Positions 27,615 through 36,249 of a stretch of DNA of 64,000 bases are shown here, piece by piece. The translations under genes were made by a program, and so were the position numbers. Below the pieces are notes generated by a model that saw nothing but the letters and a program-made list of their open reading frames with translations, made no database searches and was not told the DNA's origin. Position 1 is the stretch's first letter. The number at the start of each line of letters is the position of its first letter. Source of the DNA: Pyxidicoccus caerfyrddinensis (GTDB lineage: Bacteria; Myxococcota; Myxococcia; Myxococcales; Myxococcaceae); contig NZ_JAAIYA010000007.1 in assembly GCF_010894405.1 (NCBI RefSeq), positions 372,001 through 436,000 on the forward strand. The letters are read 5' to 3'.

Positions 27615-28415
27615 GTGAACTACACCGACTACGCCCAGCGCATCCGCTCCTTCGTGACGCTCGCGGAGGTCGCCGAGTACGGCCGCGTCACGGAAGGCGG
27701 CCTCGAGTACCCGCTCTTCCGGCTCACCGTGCCGGGCGAACGTTGGCTGGTCATCACCTCCGGCTTCCATGGGGAGGAGCCCGCCGGCCCGCTGACGCTG
27801 GCCGAGCACTTCCCGGAGGTGGTGGCCTACGCGCGCGAGCGCGGCGTGGGGCTGCGCGTCTACCCGTGCATCAACCCCTCCGGCTTCGAGGACGGCACCC
27901 GCTACAACCGCAGCGGTGAGAAACCCAACAACGACTTCATGCGCTACGAGGTGACACCCGGCGAGTGGAAGGGCGAGCTGAACCGCCCGCAGCCCATCCT
28001 CCGTTGGGTGCTGTTCGACGGCGGCCCGAAGGAGACGCGCGCGGTGCGCTCGGACCTGGCGCGCTTCCCGCCGCCGCACGCCGCGCTCGACATCCACCAG
28101 GACAACTACCTGGGGGGTGAAGCGACGTACGCGTACACCTTCGGGAACAAGGCCGCCTATCGGCCCATCGTGGACGCGGCGGCGCGCCACGTCACCGTGG
28201 TGCGCAACCAGAAGGTGGACGAGGTCAACGTCACCGACGCGGACGGCCTCATCGAGTACCACGATGGCAGCGTCACCGACTGGTACATGCGCCAGGGCGT
28301 CCCCTACGCGGCGACGTTGGAGACCACGACGCCCGCGCCGCTGGCGAAGTGCCACGCCGTGAATCTCATCTGGATTCGCGGCTTCATCGACCTGGCGGCG
28401 CGCGGAGGCCGGTGA
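27615..28415 (+). CDS. M14-like zinc carboxypeptidase / deacylase
   Basis: About 266 residues. Zinc ligands are visible as SGFHGEEPAGPLTL (H-x-x-E) and, about 110 residues later, ALDIHQDNYLG (H). The arginine/asparagine segment INPSGFEDGTRYNRSG matches the N-P-D-G-x-x-x-x-R-N-R block of the M14 family, and the glutamate in ATLETTTPAP is a candidate general base. It belongs to the short M14 group that includes succinylglutamate desuccinylase/aspartoacylase-like enzymes. It lacks a signal peptide, so a cytoplasmic amide or peptide hydrolase is likely. I take the GTG at 27615 as start; the ribosome binding site is weak and the exact start is uncertain. Substrate unknown. Confidence 0.72.
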   Translation: MNYTDYAQRIRSFVTLAEVAEYGRVTEGGLEYPLFRLTVPGERWLVITSGFHGEEPAGPLTLAEHFPEVVAYARERGVGLRVYPCINPSGFEDGTRYNRSGEKPNNDFMRYEVTPGEWKGELNRPQPILRWVLFDGGPKETRAVRSDLARFPPPHAALDIHQDNYLGGEATYAYTFGNKAAYRPIVDAAARHVTVVRNQKVDEVNVTDADGLIEYHDGSVTDWYMRQGVPYAATLETTTPAPLAKCHAVNLIWIRGFIDLAARGGR

Positions 28416-28477
28416 CGCCGTGACATGCTGGGGACCTCATCTGGAGCGCGGCCCCGTGGGCCCCGCGAGGAGGTTCC

Positions 28478-29359
28478 ATGGAGCGTCGCCCCCTGGGAAG
28501 GACGGGACTGCATGTGTCCGTGCTCGGCTTTGGCGCGGGGCACGTGGGCAGTCCAGACCTCGCGGAGACGGACGCCGCCGCGCTGCTGCACGGTGTGCTG
28601 GACTCGGGCATCAACCTCGTCGACACGGCGCCCGGCTATGGACTGTCGGAGGAGCGCATCGGCCGGCACCTGCACGGCCGCCGCTCCGAGTTCGTCCTCT
28701 CCACCAAGTGCGGTTACGGCGTGCCCGGCGTGGAGGACTGGACGCCCGAGTGCATCACCCGCGGCGTGGACCTGGCCCTCCAGCGGCTGCGCACCGACGT
28801 GCTCGACGTGGTGCACTTCCACTCGTGCCCCGTGGAGGTGCTCCAGCGGCCCGGGTTGATTGAGGCCCTGGTGCGCGCCGTGGAGGCGGGCAAGGTGCGC
28901 GCCGCCGCGTACTCCGGGGACAACGCCGCGCTGGAGTATGCGCTGGGCACGGGCGCCTTCACCGTGGTGCAGACCTCCGTCAATCTCTTCGACCAGCGCG
29001 CCATCGACCGGGGCGTGGCATGGGCCCGGGAGAAGGGCGTGGGTGTCATCGCCAAGCGGCCCCTGGGCAACACGCCCTGGCGCTTCCACGAGCGTCCCAG
29101 CGCGCATGACATCGGTGAGTACTGGCACCGGATGAGCACCATGGCACTGGACTCGCGCGGCCTGGACTGGAGCGAGCTGGCGCTGCGCTTCGCCGCCCAC
29201 GTGCCCGGCGTGTCCACCTGCATCGTGGGCACGGGACGACTGGACAACCTGCGGCGCAACCTGCGCACGCTGGAGCAGGGCCCGCTGCCCGCGGACTTCG
29301 TCGACGCCATTCGCGACGCCTTCCGCCGGAATGACCACGGCTGGGACGGGATGATTTGA
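28478..29359 (+). CDS. Aldo/keto reductase
   Basis: A 293-residue TIM-barrel oxidoreductase. The tetrad appears as LVDTAPGYGLSEERIG (Asp and Tyr), LSTKCGYG (Lys) and VVHFHSC (His). The N-terminal MERRPLGRTGLHVSVLGFGA is typical of the family that includes l-glyceraldehyde- and sugar-type reductases. GAGGAGG precedes the ATG. It follows the M14-like gene by 62 bp on the same strand and may share its transcript. A 12-bp stem hairpin lies just behind the stop. Substrate cannot be inferred. Confidence 0.9.
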   Translation: MERRPLGRTGLHVSVLGFGAGHVGSPDLAETDAAALLHGVLDSGINLVDTAPGYGLSEERIGRHLHGRRSEFVLSTKCGYGVPGVEDWTPECITRGVDLALQRLRTDVLDVVHFHSCPVEVLQRPGLIEALVRAVEAGKVRAAAYSGDNAALEYALGTGAFTVVQTSVNLFDQRAIDRGVAWAREKGVGVIAKRPLGNTPWRFHERPSAHDIGEYWHRMSTMALDSRGLDWSELALRFAAHVPGVSTCIVGTGRLDNLRRNLRTLEQGPLPADFVDAIRDAFRRNDHGWDGMI

Positions 29360-29369
29360 GACGGCGCAG

Positions 29370-29400
29370 CCTCCCTCCGCGCGCACATCGCGGAGGGAGG
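29370..29400. terminator. Terminator hairpin between convergent genes
   Basis: A perfect 12-bp stem (CCTCCCTCCGCG / CGCGGAGGGAGG) with a 7-base loop sits 10 bp after the aldo/keto reductase stop and 17 bp from the stop of the GH88 gene on the other strand. It can act in both directions. There is no T-run. Confidence 0.72.
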
Positions 29401-29417
29401 CCGGACTCAGCCCGGAC

Positions 29418-31394
29418 TCAGCGCGACGCGCGCCTGCGCCGCAGGGCCAGGCCCGCGAGCGCGAGCAGGGCCAGCGGGAGGGCGGCCGCCCCCGTGACGC
29501 CGCAGCCACCGCTGGGCTCGTTCCTCACCACGGCGGGCACGCCCTCGTCCGGAGCCGGGACTGGCGGCGACGTGGCGTCCTCCACCACACCCGGAGGCCC
29601 GTCTCCCTCGCGCGGCGCCGCGGCGTCGCCGTCCTCCCGAGTCGCATCATCCCGCTCGGAGCTCCCCATGCGGTCCAGCAGCGAGGCCGTGAGCACCTCG
29701 ACCTCGGGCTCGGGCGCAACCGCCGTCGCGGACGAGCCGGCGACCACCGTGTGCCGCAGCACGCGGAAGTCACTGTCCTCGATGACCGTCCGCACCGACG
29801 CCCGGCCGATGTCGTTGATGGCCGGGGCCCCGGTGCGGAAGACATAGCGGTCGGCAATCCGAATCTCGCTCCCTCCCGGCGGGCGGACCCAGACGCTGTA
29901 GCGCTGCGCCGGCAGGTCCACGAGGATGCGCACGTGGTACGTCTGCCCCGAGACGTACGGCACCCGCGTGAGCGTCGAGTAGCCGCCTCCGTTGCGCACG
30001 TCGAAGTAGCCATCCGTGTTCATGCGCACCGTCAGCGGCTGGCTTCCGTACCCGGCAATCTCCGTGGAGCTGTCCGCGTAGCCCACCGTGCCGTCCTGCG
30101 GGAAGGCGCGCGGATTGATGTCGAACTCGATGGTGCGCACGCCGGTGTTCGTGGTGCCGAGCAAATGCTGGCTCTGGAAGAAGGACGTCTTCGAGTACCA
30201 GGGGTACGGCGGCTTCGGGTTGAAGCGCAGCACCGCCTCCAGGAAGTAGTAGTCGCCGTAGATGAGCGTGGTGTTGATTTCCCGCCCCGCCGGGAAGTTC
30301 CCCACGCCGTGCAGCAGCAGACCCGGGCTGTTGGTGCCCTCCGCGAAGTACGCGGGCGACACCAGCGAGTCGAGCATGCGCAGCGCCGCGTCGCGGTAGC
30401 GCGTCCTGCGGGTGGCATCCGTCTCCAGGGCGCTCAGCTCCAGCAGCCCGGAGGCGACGATGGCCGCCGCGGACGAGTCCTTCGACATGCTGGGCGCGTT
30501 GAAGTCCCAGTTGGGCACCATGTCCGCCGGCAGCCGGGCCAGGTACCAGTCCGACACCTTCCGCGCCGCGTCCAGCATCCGCACGTCCCCCGTGTACCGG
30601 TACACCATGGTGTAGCCGTTGATGAGCCACGCATGGCCGCGCGCCCACGTGGAGCTGGCCGAGTATCCCTGGAAGGTGCCCTTCGAGCGGATGGCCCCCG
30701 TGGTGCGGCTGTAGTCCACGTAGTGGAACGAGCTGCCATCCGGCCGCACCGCGTCCTGCAGCGTCCGGAGCGCGTGGTTGACGGCCATCGTCCTCCACTC
30801 CGGGCGGCCGCCGTTCTGCGACGCCCACAGCAGCAGCTCCAGGTTCATCATCGTGTCGGTGACGAGCGGCACCTGCCAGGCGGAGTTCCAGTCGCAGCAG
30901 CTGATGATGCCCACCTGCGAGTTGTACCGGGACGCGAGCGACGCGGCGGCCGTGAGCAGGACGTCGCGGTAGTACGTGTCACCCGTGAGCCGGTACGCGT
31001 TGCCGAAGCTGAGGAAGAGCTTGAAGCCCAGGTCGTGCGTCTGCCGGTTCGTCTTCTGCAGCTCCAGCGCGCGCGTCCAGCGGTCCGCGCGGTCCCTCCA
31101 CAGGGGCTCGCCGGCCACCTGGAACATGAACCACATGCTTCCGGGGAAGAAGCCCTGCGTCCACTCGATGAGGTCCGTGTTGGGCTCCCGGCTCCACGTC
31201 CCGTCCGACAGGCCCGCCTTGGGCGACCACGTCGAGTCCGGCATCTCCCGCGTGGTGTCCGCGAGCTGGCTGCGCGCGAAGCCAATCACCTTCACCGCGT
31301 CCGTGTCGCTGAAGGCCTCCGCCCGAGGCACCAGCGCCAGCATTCCCAGACACAGCACCGCGACAAATCGTTTCACATACGGACTGGATGTCAT
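29418..31394 (-). CDS. GH88-type glycoside hydrolase with MYXO-CTERM anchor
   Basis: A 658-residue exported enzyme; the ATG at 31394 follows GGAGGGGGA and opens a signal peptide ending near RAEAF. The catalytic (alpha/alpha)6 barrel is GH88-like: DLIEWTQGFFPGSMWFM, then DTMMNLELLLWAS near residue 178 (the conserved second aspartate), then TWARGHAWLINGY and PNWDFNAP. GH88 enzymes remove unsaturated uronic acid from oligosaccharides made by lyases. A beta-rich domain follows, then a proline/glutamate linker and a tail with a Gly-Cys pair, a hydrophobic helix and four arginines (GLALRRRRASR). This is the MYXO-CTERM signal for cell-surface retention, so the enzyme probably acts on polysaccharide at the outer surface. 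Confidence 0.83.
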   Translation of the reverse strand: MTSSPYVKRFVAVLCLGMLALVPRAEAFSDTDAVKVIGFARSQLADTTREMPDSTWSPKAGLSDGTWSREPNTDLIEWTQGFFPGSMWFMFQVAGEPLWRDRADRWTRALELQKTNRQTHDLGFKLFLSFGNAYRLTGDTYYRDVLLTAAASLASRYNSQVGIISCCDWNSAWQVPLVTDTMMNLELLLWASQNGGRPEWRTMAVNHALRTLQDAVRPDGSSFHYVDYSRTTGAIRSKGTFQGYSASSTWARGHAWLINGYTMVYRYTGDVRMLDAARKVSDWYLARLPADMVPNWDFNAPSMSKDSSAAAIVASGLLELSALETDATRRTRYRDAALRMLDSLVSPAYFAEGTNSPGLLLHGVGNFPAGREINTTLIYGDYYFLEAVLRFNPKPPYPWYSKTSFFQSQHLLGTTNTGVRTIEFDINPRAFPQDGTVGYADSSTEIAGYGSQPLTVRMNTDGYFDVRNGGGYSTLTRVPYVSGQTYHVRILVDLPAQRYSVWVRPPGGSEIRIADRYVFRTGAPAINDIGRASVRTVIEDSDFRVLRHTVVAGSSATAVAPEPEVEVLTASLLDRMGSSERDDATREDGDAAAPREGDGPPGVVEDATSPPVPAPDEGVPAVVRNEPSGGCGVTGAAALPLALLALAGLALRRRRASR

Positions 31395-31643
31395 GCGTCC
31401 CCCTCCCATACGACCCCGGCAAGGTGACGGCGTACGCACGGTGCGGCCAGGGACACACCCTGACGAACCGTCCGGCTGCTCGGTCTACGAAGTGGCGGGC
31501 ACCTGGATGGGGCGCATTCCAGGCCGATGTGAAGTCCGGCTCCGTGACTTCTTCCGGACTCCAGGGACGAGGGTCCCCGGGCCCGTGTCAGGGATTGTCA
31601 CGATGTCGTCGGCCTGACAGCTGGCACTGGCCGCCTGGCCGGC

Positions 31644-32837
31644 CTACCGCGACGCGGCCACCACGCGGGACCACATGGTGAGCAGGTTACGGACGACGGG
31701 CCCTTCGGGCACCTCCGCGACTGGCGGCACGTCCACCTGGATGCCGTGCGACGCGAGCCGCGTGAAGGGGTTGCTCGCGTCCTGCGTCTTCAGCGGCACC
31801 GCCGGGTCCGCGGGCCGGAAGCCGAAGGTCAGCGCGCGCTCCTGCACGGGCCGGCTGCGCAGGTAGCGCAGCCACTCCAGCGCCGCCGCCTTCTGCTTCG
31901 GCGTCACCCAGTCCCCTTGCAGCACCGCCGCGGGGTGGTCGCTCCACAGCGTGAGGGCCGGGTAGTAGACCTTCAGGTTGCCCCAGCGGCCCTGCGCGTT
32001 GGCAATCTGCGAAATCGCCAGGTTCTCGTACACCACGGCGATGTCGTACTTGGACGGGCCGAAGCGAACCATGTCCGTCATGAAGGTGCCGGTGGACGTC
32101 TCGAAGCGGGTGACGCCCTTCTCGAGTTGCTTCATCCACTCCTGGTACTTCGGGTCCAGCAAGTCCCCCACCGTCAGCCCGCTGCGCTTGTTGTAGTACT
32201 CCAGCGTCGCCAGCAGCAGCGCCTGGAGGCCGGAGTTGGAGCGCGTCGGGTCCGTGTGGCCCAGCTTCACGAAGCCCCACTCCGGCTTGCCGCCAATGGC
32301 GGGCCAGCCCTGGTCGCTGGCCACCGCCTTGTGGATGGCCTTCCACGACACGGTCTTCCCCTCGTTGGCCTTCTGCAGCACCTCCGCCCGGTCCTCCCAC
32401 ACGACGAAGACGAGCGGCGTAATCACCAGCGGCTGCGGCGCGCCCTCGCCGTCGGTGGCGAAGAGCGGCCCGCGCGAGGGGTCGGTGGCCCAGTCCGACT
32501 CCAGCATGCGCAGCACCGCGCTGTCCGCGGGGCTCCACACGGTGGGCTTCTCGCGGCCGTCGAGGATGGCCTGCGCCGCGTCCAGCGAGCCCTTGCCCAC
32601 GAGGTTGACCTTGATGTCCGGGTGCTCGCGCTGGAACGACGCCGCGGCGGACTCCACCCAGTCCTTCTTCTCCGTGCTGTAGAGGAAGGAGATTTCCGTC
32701 ACCTCACCGCGCGCGGCCGGCTCGGAGCCCTGAGGGGCGGTGCCGCCCTGGGGCCCCACGCCTCGCTGGGAGGTCAGATAGAAGACCCCGCCGACCGCGG
32801 CGAGGAACCCGATGATGATGAGGACCTTGGGCTTCAT
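31644..32837 (-). CDS. Membrane-anchored extracellular solute-binding protein (SBP_bac_11-like)
   Basis: A 397-residue protein with an uncleaved-looking N-terminal anchor (KPKVLIIIGFLAAVGGVFYL) and no lipobox, then a type II binding fold: ITPLVFVVWEDRAE, GGKPEWGFVKLGHTDPTRSN, and PVQERALTFGFRPADPAV. The last two segments recur almost word for word in the VWA-fused protein encoded two genes upstream, so the two are paralogues. Its ATG overlaps the stop of the coiled-coil gene (ATGA). No ABC permease or ATPase gene is in the cluster, so ordinary import is not supported. It may act as a ligand sensor at the outer face of the inner membrane. Confidence 0.8.
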   Translation of the reverse strand: MKPKVLIIIGFLAAVGGVFYLTSQRGVGPQGGTAPQGSEPAARGEVTEISFLYSTEKKDWVESAAASFQREHPDIKVNLVGKGSLDAAQAILDGREKPTVWSPADSAVLRMLESDWATDPSRGPLFATDGEGAPQPLVITPLVFVVWEDRAEVLQKANEGKTVSWKAIHKAVASDQGWPAIGGKPEWGFVKLGHTDPTRSNSGLQALLLATLEYYNKRSGLTVGDLLDPKYQEWMKQLEKGVTRFETSTGTFMTDMVRFGPSKYDIAVVYENLAISQIANAQGRWGNLKVYYPALTLWSDHPAAVLQGDWVTPKQKAAALEWLRYLRSRPVQERALTFGFRPADPAVPLKTQDASNPFTRLASHGIQVDVPPVAEVPEGPVVRNLLTMWSRVVAASR

Positions 32838-33643
32838 GTGCCGACTCGCACCTCATGGAAGGACTTCAGGGTCTCCTCGAAGGCGCCGAGCTCTCCATTC
32901 ATCCGGCCCAGCTCCTCGTTGAGGTCCCCGTACATGCTCTCCGTGGCCTGCGCATCCAGCGCGTGCAGGCGCATCACCTTCGCGGGCAGCCCCTGGTACG
33001 TGGCGGCGATGCGCGACAGGTTGGCGAGCACCCGCTCGCGCGCCGCGTCGATGTCCACCAGGGCCGACAGCTGCTCCTCGCGGGCCGCGCGGGCGCTCTC
33101 GTACTGGGCCCGCGCCTCCGCGTCGCGCGTGCCCGCCGCCTGCTGCGCGGCCAGGCGGAGCTGCTCGCGCACCGCCCCCGGGTCCACCTGGCCCAGGAAG
33201 CGCGCCAGCTCCTCGCCCCGCACCGCCAGCCGGGCCGCGCGCCCCTCCAGCTCGTGCAGCGAGGAGAGCACCAGCTCCAGGTGCGAGCGCACCGACTCCG
33301 GCGCCTCCTTCAGCGTGCGCTCCAACTGGGCGCGCGCGGCGGCGATGGCCCGCACCGCGTCGCGCACGCGGGCGTCTCGCAGCGAGTCCGCGTCGGGCAG
33401 GCGGGCGGAGACCTCCTCCTTCGAGTTTCCGCTGAGCGTCTCGCGCCAGAAGCCGGGCGTGGCCAGGTCCCACGCCACCAGCGCCGCGTAGGCCACACCG
33501 CCCAGCGCCAGCACGGGCCACGAGTGGAGCGCCGCCGCGCTCAGCGCCCCGGCCCCCGCCACCGTCAGGTTGACGGCGCCTGCCGCCGAGCGCGCCAGCA
33601 CGCGGGGGAAGTGCCGCACCAGCGCGGACTCACGCTCGGCCAT
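32834..33643 (-). CDS. Membrane protein with cytoplasmic coiled coil, unknown function
   Basis: A 269-residue protein. Two hydrophobic helices lie near residues 18-38 and 42-62, then about 200 residues of strongly charged helix (ARAQLERTLKEAPESVRSHL, AREEQLSALVDIDAARERV) that should form a coiled coil. AGGGAA precedes the ATG at 33643. It is sandwiched between the two paralogous solute-binding proteins and overlaps the downstream one by four bases. I see no enzymatic motif. A distant relation to XpaC- or TelA-type proteins, which elsewhere neighbour VWA/SBP genes, is possible but not shown. It could link periplasmic binding proteins to a cytoplasmic partner. Confidence 0.72.
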   Translation of the reverse strand: MAERESALVRHFPRVLARSAAGAVNLTVAGAGALSAAALHSWPVLALGGVAYAALVAWDLATPGFWRETLSGNSKEEVSARLPDADSLRDARVRDAVRAIAAARAQLERTLKEAPESVRSHLELVLSSLHELEGRAARLAVRGEELARFLGQVDPGAVREQLRLAAQQAAGTRDAEARAQYESARAAREEQLSALVDIDAARERVLANLSRIAATYQGLPAKVMRLHALDAQATESMYGDLNEELGRMNGELGAFEETLKSFHEVRVGT

Positions 33644-33698
33644 TGCGTTCCCTGTCTCGTGCGCCGCCGGCCATGTCCGTCCCGTGCCCTTGCCCGTC

Positions 33699-35399
33699 CT
33701 AGAAGAACGACGCCATGTCCCGGTACACCTGGACGATGTCCTCGACGCTGCCCTTCGCGCTGGAGCCCTTGCCCGCCTCCGCGATGCCGTCCAGCACCCC
33801 GCCCTCCGCGCCGTCGCCGTAGGCGATGGTGAAGACGCGCACCGCGGCGTCCTGCTCGTCGCTGGAGCCAAGGCCCTGCTTGAGCTGGGCGAGCGTGAGG
33901 GTGCTGCTCTCATCGCGCCCGTCCGTCATCACCATGACGGCGTGGATGCGGCCCGGGGACTGCCGCGCGCGGGCCAGCGCCGCCTTGTAGGCGGCGTCGG
34001 TGGCGCCGTACAGCGCGGTGCCTCCCGAGGCGATGGTGTTGTCGATGCGGCTGGCCAGCTCCGCGCGGCCCTGGGCGTCCAGCGCGAGGGGGCCCACCGG
34101 CTGATAGACGTTGTTGTCGAAGAACAGCAGCGTCACCTCGTCCCGGTCCGACAGCGTCTCCAGGAAGCGCTTCGCGCCGACCTTCGCCTCGGCGAGCGGG
34201 CGGCCCTGCATGCTGCCGGACTTGTCGAAGACGAAGATGACGTCGGTGGGCTTCTTCGTCTGGCGCCACACCGCGAGCAACTTCTCCAGCACGTCCGCCT
34301 CCGGCACCTCCAGCAGCGTCTGCGGCTGCTTCGGGTCCGCGCCATGCGCCGCGTCCACCGGCGCGCCAATGGACACGGCCGGGTCCGCCGGACGGAAGCC
34401 CAGCGCCAGCGCGCGCTCCTGCGCGGGGCGGCCCTTGAGGAAGCCCAGGAAGGCGTCCGCGGCCTCGCGCTCCTCGGGGCCCACCCACTCCGCGTCCAGC
34501 GTCGCGTAGGGGTGGTCCGACCAGAAGGTGCCCTCCACGGGGTAGATGGACACCAGCGGGAAGGGCGCATCCGTCTGCTTCCCGTACGACTCGATGACGA
34601 GGTTCTCGTAGAGCACCGCGGCGGAGATGTAGCCCGGGCCGCGCTGGAGCATCTTGTCCGCGAAGAAGCCGGTGGACTTGCCGTAGTGCACCACCGTGCC
34701 CTCAATCTGCTGGAGCAACTCCAGCGTCTTCGGCGACTCCACGTCCGCGGCGCGCAGCCCGCGCGTCTTGGCCGCGCCCGCGTACGCCTCGGCGAGCACC
34801 GACAGCAGGCCGGAGTTGGAGAACTCGGGGTGGGTGTGGCCCAGCTTGAAGCGGCCCCACTCGGCATGGCCGTAGGCGGACCAGCCCTGGGGGTTCGCGG
34901 CCACCTTCATCAGGTCCGCCCAACCAATGGGCTTGCCGGGCCAGCCGAGCGCCTCCGCCATGGGCTTCCACATGGCGATGACGATGGGGGACAGGAGCAC
35001 CGGCTCGCCCGGCCCCACCACCGGCTGCGTGCGACCGGTGCCCTGCATCCACGCGCTGTTGAGCAGGGGCAGGTAGGCGCTGGAGGCGGGGCTGTAGACG
35101 TGGGCCTTCAGCCGGCCGGAGACGATTTCCTGCACCGCCTCGCCCGAGCCCATGGCCTTGCCCTCGACGCGGATGGGGCGGCCGGACTTCGTGGTGGCGC
35201 CGCTGGCCTCGAAGGCGCGCGCCTGCTCCTCCAGCCAGGTCTTCTTCTCGCTGCCGTAGGCGACGGTGAGCACCACCGCGTTGGCGGGCTTCGCGGCCGC
35301 ACGGCCGGTGGAGCCCGTCTCACCCGACGAGCCACCACCACCGCACTTGCAGGCCGCCAGCAGTGCCAGCGCGAGACATCCCAGTTGAAGCTTCCACAT
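33699..35399 (-). CDS. Lipoprotein fusing a solute-binding domain to a VWA domain
   Basis: A 566-residue lipoprotein (ALLAACKC lipobox near residue 17). Residues about 40-375 are a solute-binding fold paralogous to the gene two positions downstream (shared WGRFKLGHTHPEFSNSG and AQERALALGFRPADPAV). From about 385 to the end is a von Willebrand A domain, with the metal-site motif FVFDKSGSMQG near residue 392, a conserved threonine in SGGTALYGATDAAY and MVMTDGRDESS as the aspartate loop. This is the reverse of typical transporters and suggests a ligand-responsive protein-protein adhesion module in the periplasm. It is first in the three-gene cluster. No permease or ATPase is present. Confidence 0.85.
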   Translation of the reverse strand: MWKLQLGCLALALLAACKCGGGGSSGETGSTGRAAAKPANAVVLTVAYGSEKKTWLEEQARAFEASGATTKSGRPIRVEGKAMGSGEAVQEIVSGRLKAHVYSPASSAYLPLLNSAWMQGTGRTQPVVGPGEPVLLSPIVIAMWKPMAEALGWPGKPIGWADLMKVAANPQGWSAYGHAEWGRFKLGHTHPEFSNSGLLSVLAEAYAGAAKTRGLRAADVESPKTLELLQQIEGTVVHYGKSTGFFADKMLQRGPGYISAAVLYENLVIESYGKQTDAPFPLVSIYPVEGTFWSDHPYATLDAEWVGPEEREAADAFLGFLKGRPAQERALALGFRPADPAVSIGAPVDAAHGADPKQPQTLLEVPEADVLEKLLAVWRQTKKPTDVIFVFDKSGSMQGRPLAEAKVGAKRFLETLSDRDEVTLLFFDNNVYQPVGPLALDAQGRAELASRIDNTIASGGTALYGATDAAYKAALARARQSPGRIHAVMVMTDGRDESSTLTLAQLKQGLGSSDEQDAAVRVFTIAYGDGAEGGVLDGIAEAGKGSSAKGSVEDIVQVYRDMASFF

Positions 35400-35532
35400 C
35401 GGCGGGTTCTCCCCCTGCGGCGTCGGTCACCACTGTGAAACGTCCCGACGTCACACCACAAGGAGCCCCACCTCTAGCTCACCTCGTCTTTGCACCCCTG
35501 TCACAGCAACGTCACGAAAGGGGCCTGCCCGC

Positions 35533-36249
35533 TTATGGGGCGTAGGTGACCACGACGTGGTTGCCCGTCACCATGAGGCGGCGCGGCGCGGCACCGCTGG
35601 CCTGGAGCGTCATGTCGAACACCAGCGGCAGGCGCAGCGCCTTGTTGTTCATCTCGCTCTGGAGGCGGCTCTCCGCGCTGGAGTCGCGCTTCGCCTTGAG
35701 GCGGATGTCGGTGGCCTGGGCGCGGGCCAGCACCCGGGCGCCGTCCAGCGTGAGCTGCACCTCCAGGTCGGCGATGGCGCCCTTGGTGACGGCCTGCTCG
35801 AAGTCCTTCACCTGGCCCTTCGCGAAGGACGGCACGCTGCCGGTGTATTTGATTTTCTCGCCGCGCATGTGCGCCTTGCAGCGCAGCCGGTTGCGGGAGA
35901 GGAACTGGAAGTCCGTCACGCGCTCCACGACGATTTCGCCCTGGAGCTTGCTGTTGAAGTCGCGGCCGGGCATCCGGTACGGCACCATCTGCGTCGCCAT
36001 CCGGTCCAGCGCCTCGGGCGTGAAGTAGAGCGAGAAGGCCCCGTTCGCCTTCGCCGGGGACTGCAGCTCCTCGAGGTACGCGGCGGAGGCCTGCACGGCA
36101 TTGTCGGCGGCCTGCACCTCGCGGGTGAGCTGCCCGTTCTCGTCCTTCAGTGCCTTCATCCGGACGCGCGGGTCCGCGGCGCAGCCCCCGAGCAGCACGG
36201 CGGCGGTGAGCAGCCCCCACGCGGCGCACAGCTTCGTTCGCGCGCTCAT
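35533..36249 (-). CDS. Lipoprotein with coiled-coil start, unknown function
   Basis: A 238-residue lipoprotein; TAAVLLGGC gives the lipobox near residue 23. A heptad-rich helix follows (MKALKDENGQLTREVQAADN), then a beta-rich domain. The segment VVERVTDFQFLSRNRLRCKA and two long positively charged strands give it the look of a lipid- or membrane-associated beta protein. Its ATG overlaps the stop of the next lipoprotein gene upstream by four bases, so the two are cotranslated. I do not recognise the family. It lies between the VWA/SBP cluster and a WGR gene on the same strand. Confidence 0.75.
   Translation of the reverse strand: MSARTKLCAAWGLLTAAVLLGGCAADPRVRMKALKDENGQLTREVQAADNAVQASAAYLEELQSPAKANGAFSLYFTPEALDRMATQMVPYRMPGRDFNSKLQGEIVVERVTDFQFLSRNRLRCKAHMRGEKIKYTGSVPSFAKGQVKDFEQAVTKGAIADLEVQLTLDGARVLARAQATDIRLKAKRDSSAESRLQSEMNNKALRLPLVFDMTLQASGAAPRRLMVTGNHVVVTYAP

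Noticed and set aside
29401..29420. Two adjacent CCGGACTCAG copies
   Set aside because: A 10-bp doublet next to a terminator with no further copies seen; too little to call an attachment site.
31500..31575. Inverted repeat AGTCCGG/CCGGACT upstream of the GH88 gene
   Set aside because: A 7-bp stem with a 14-base loop; too weak to call a terminator or operator without comparison.
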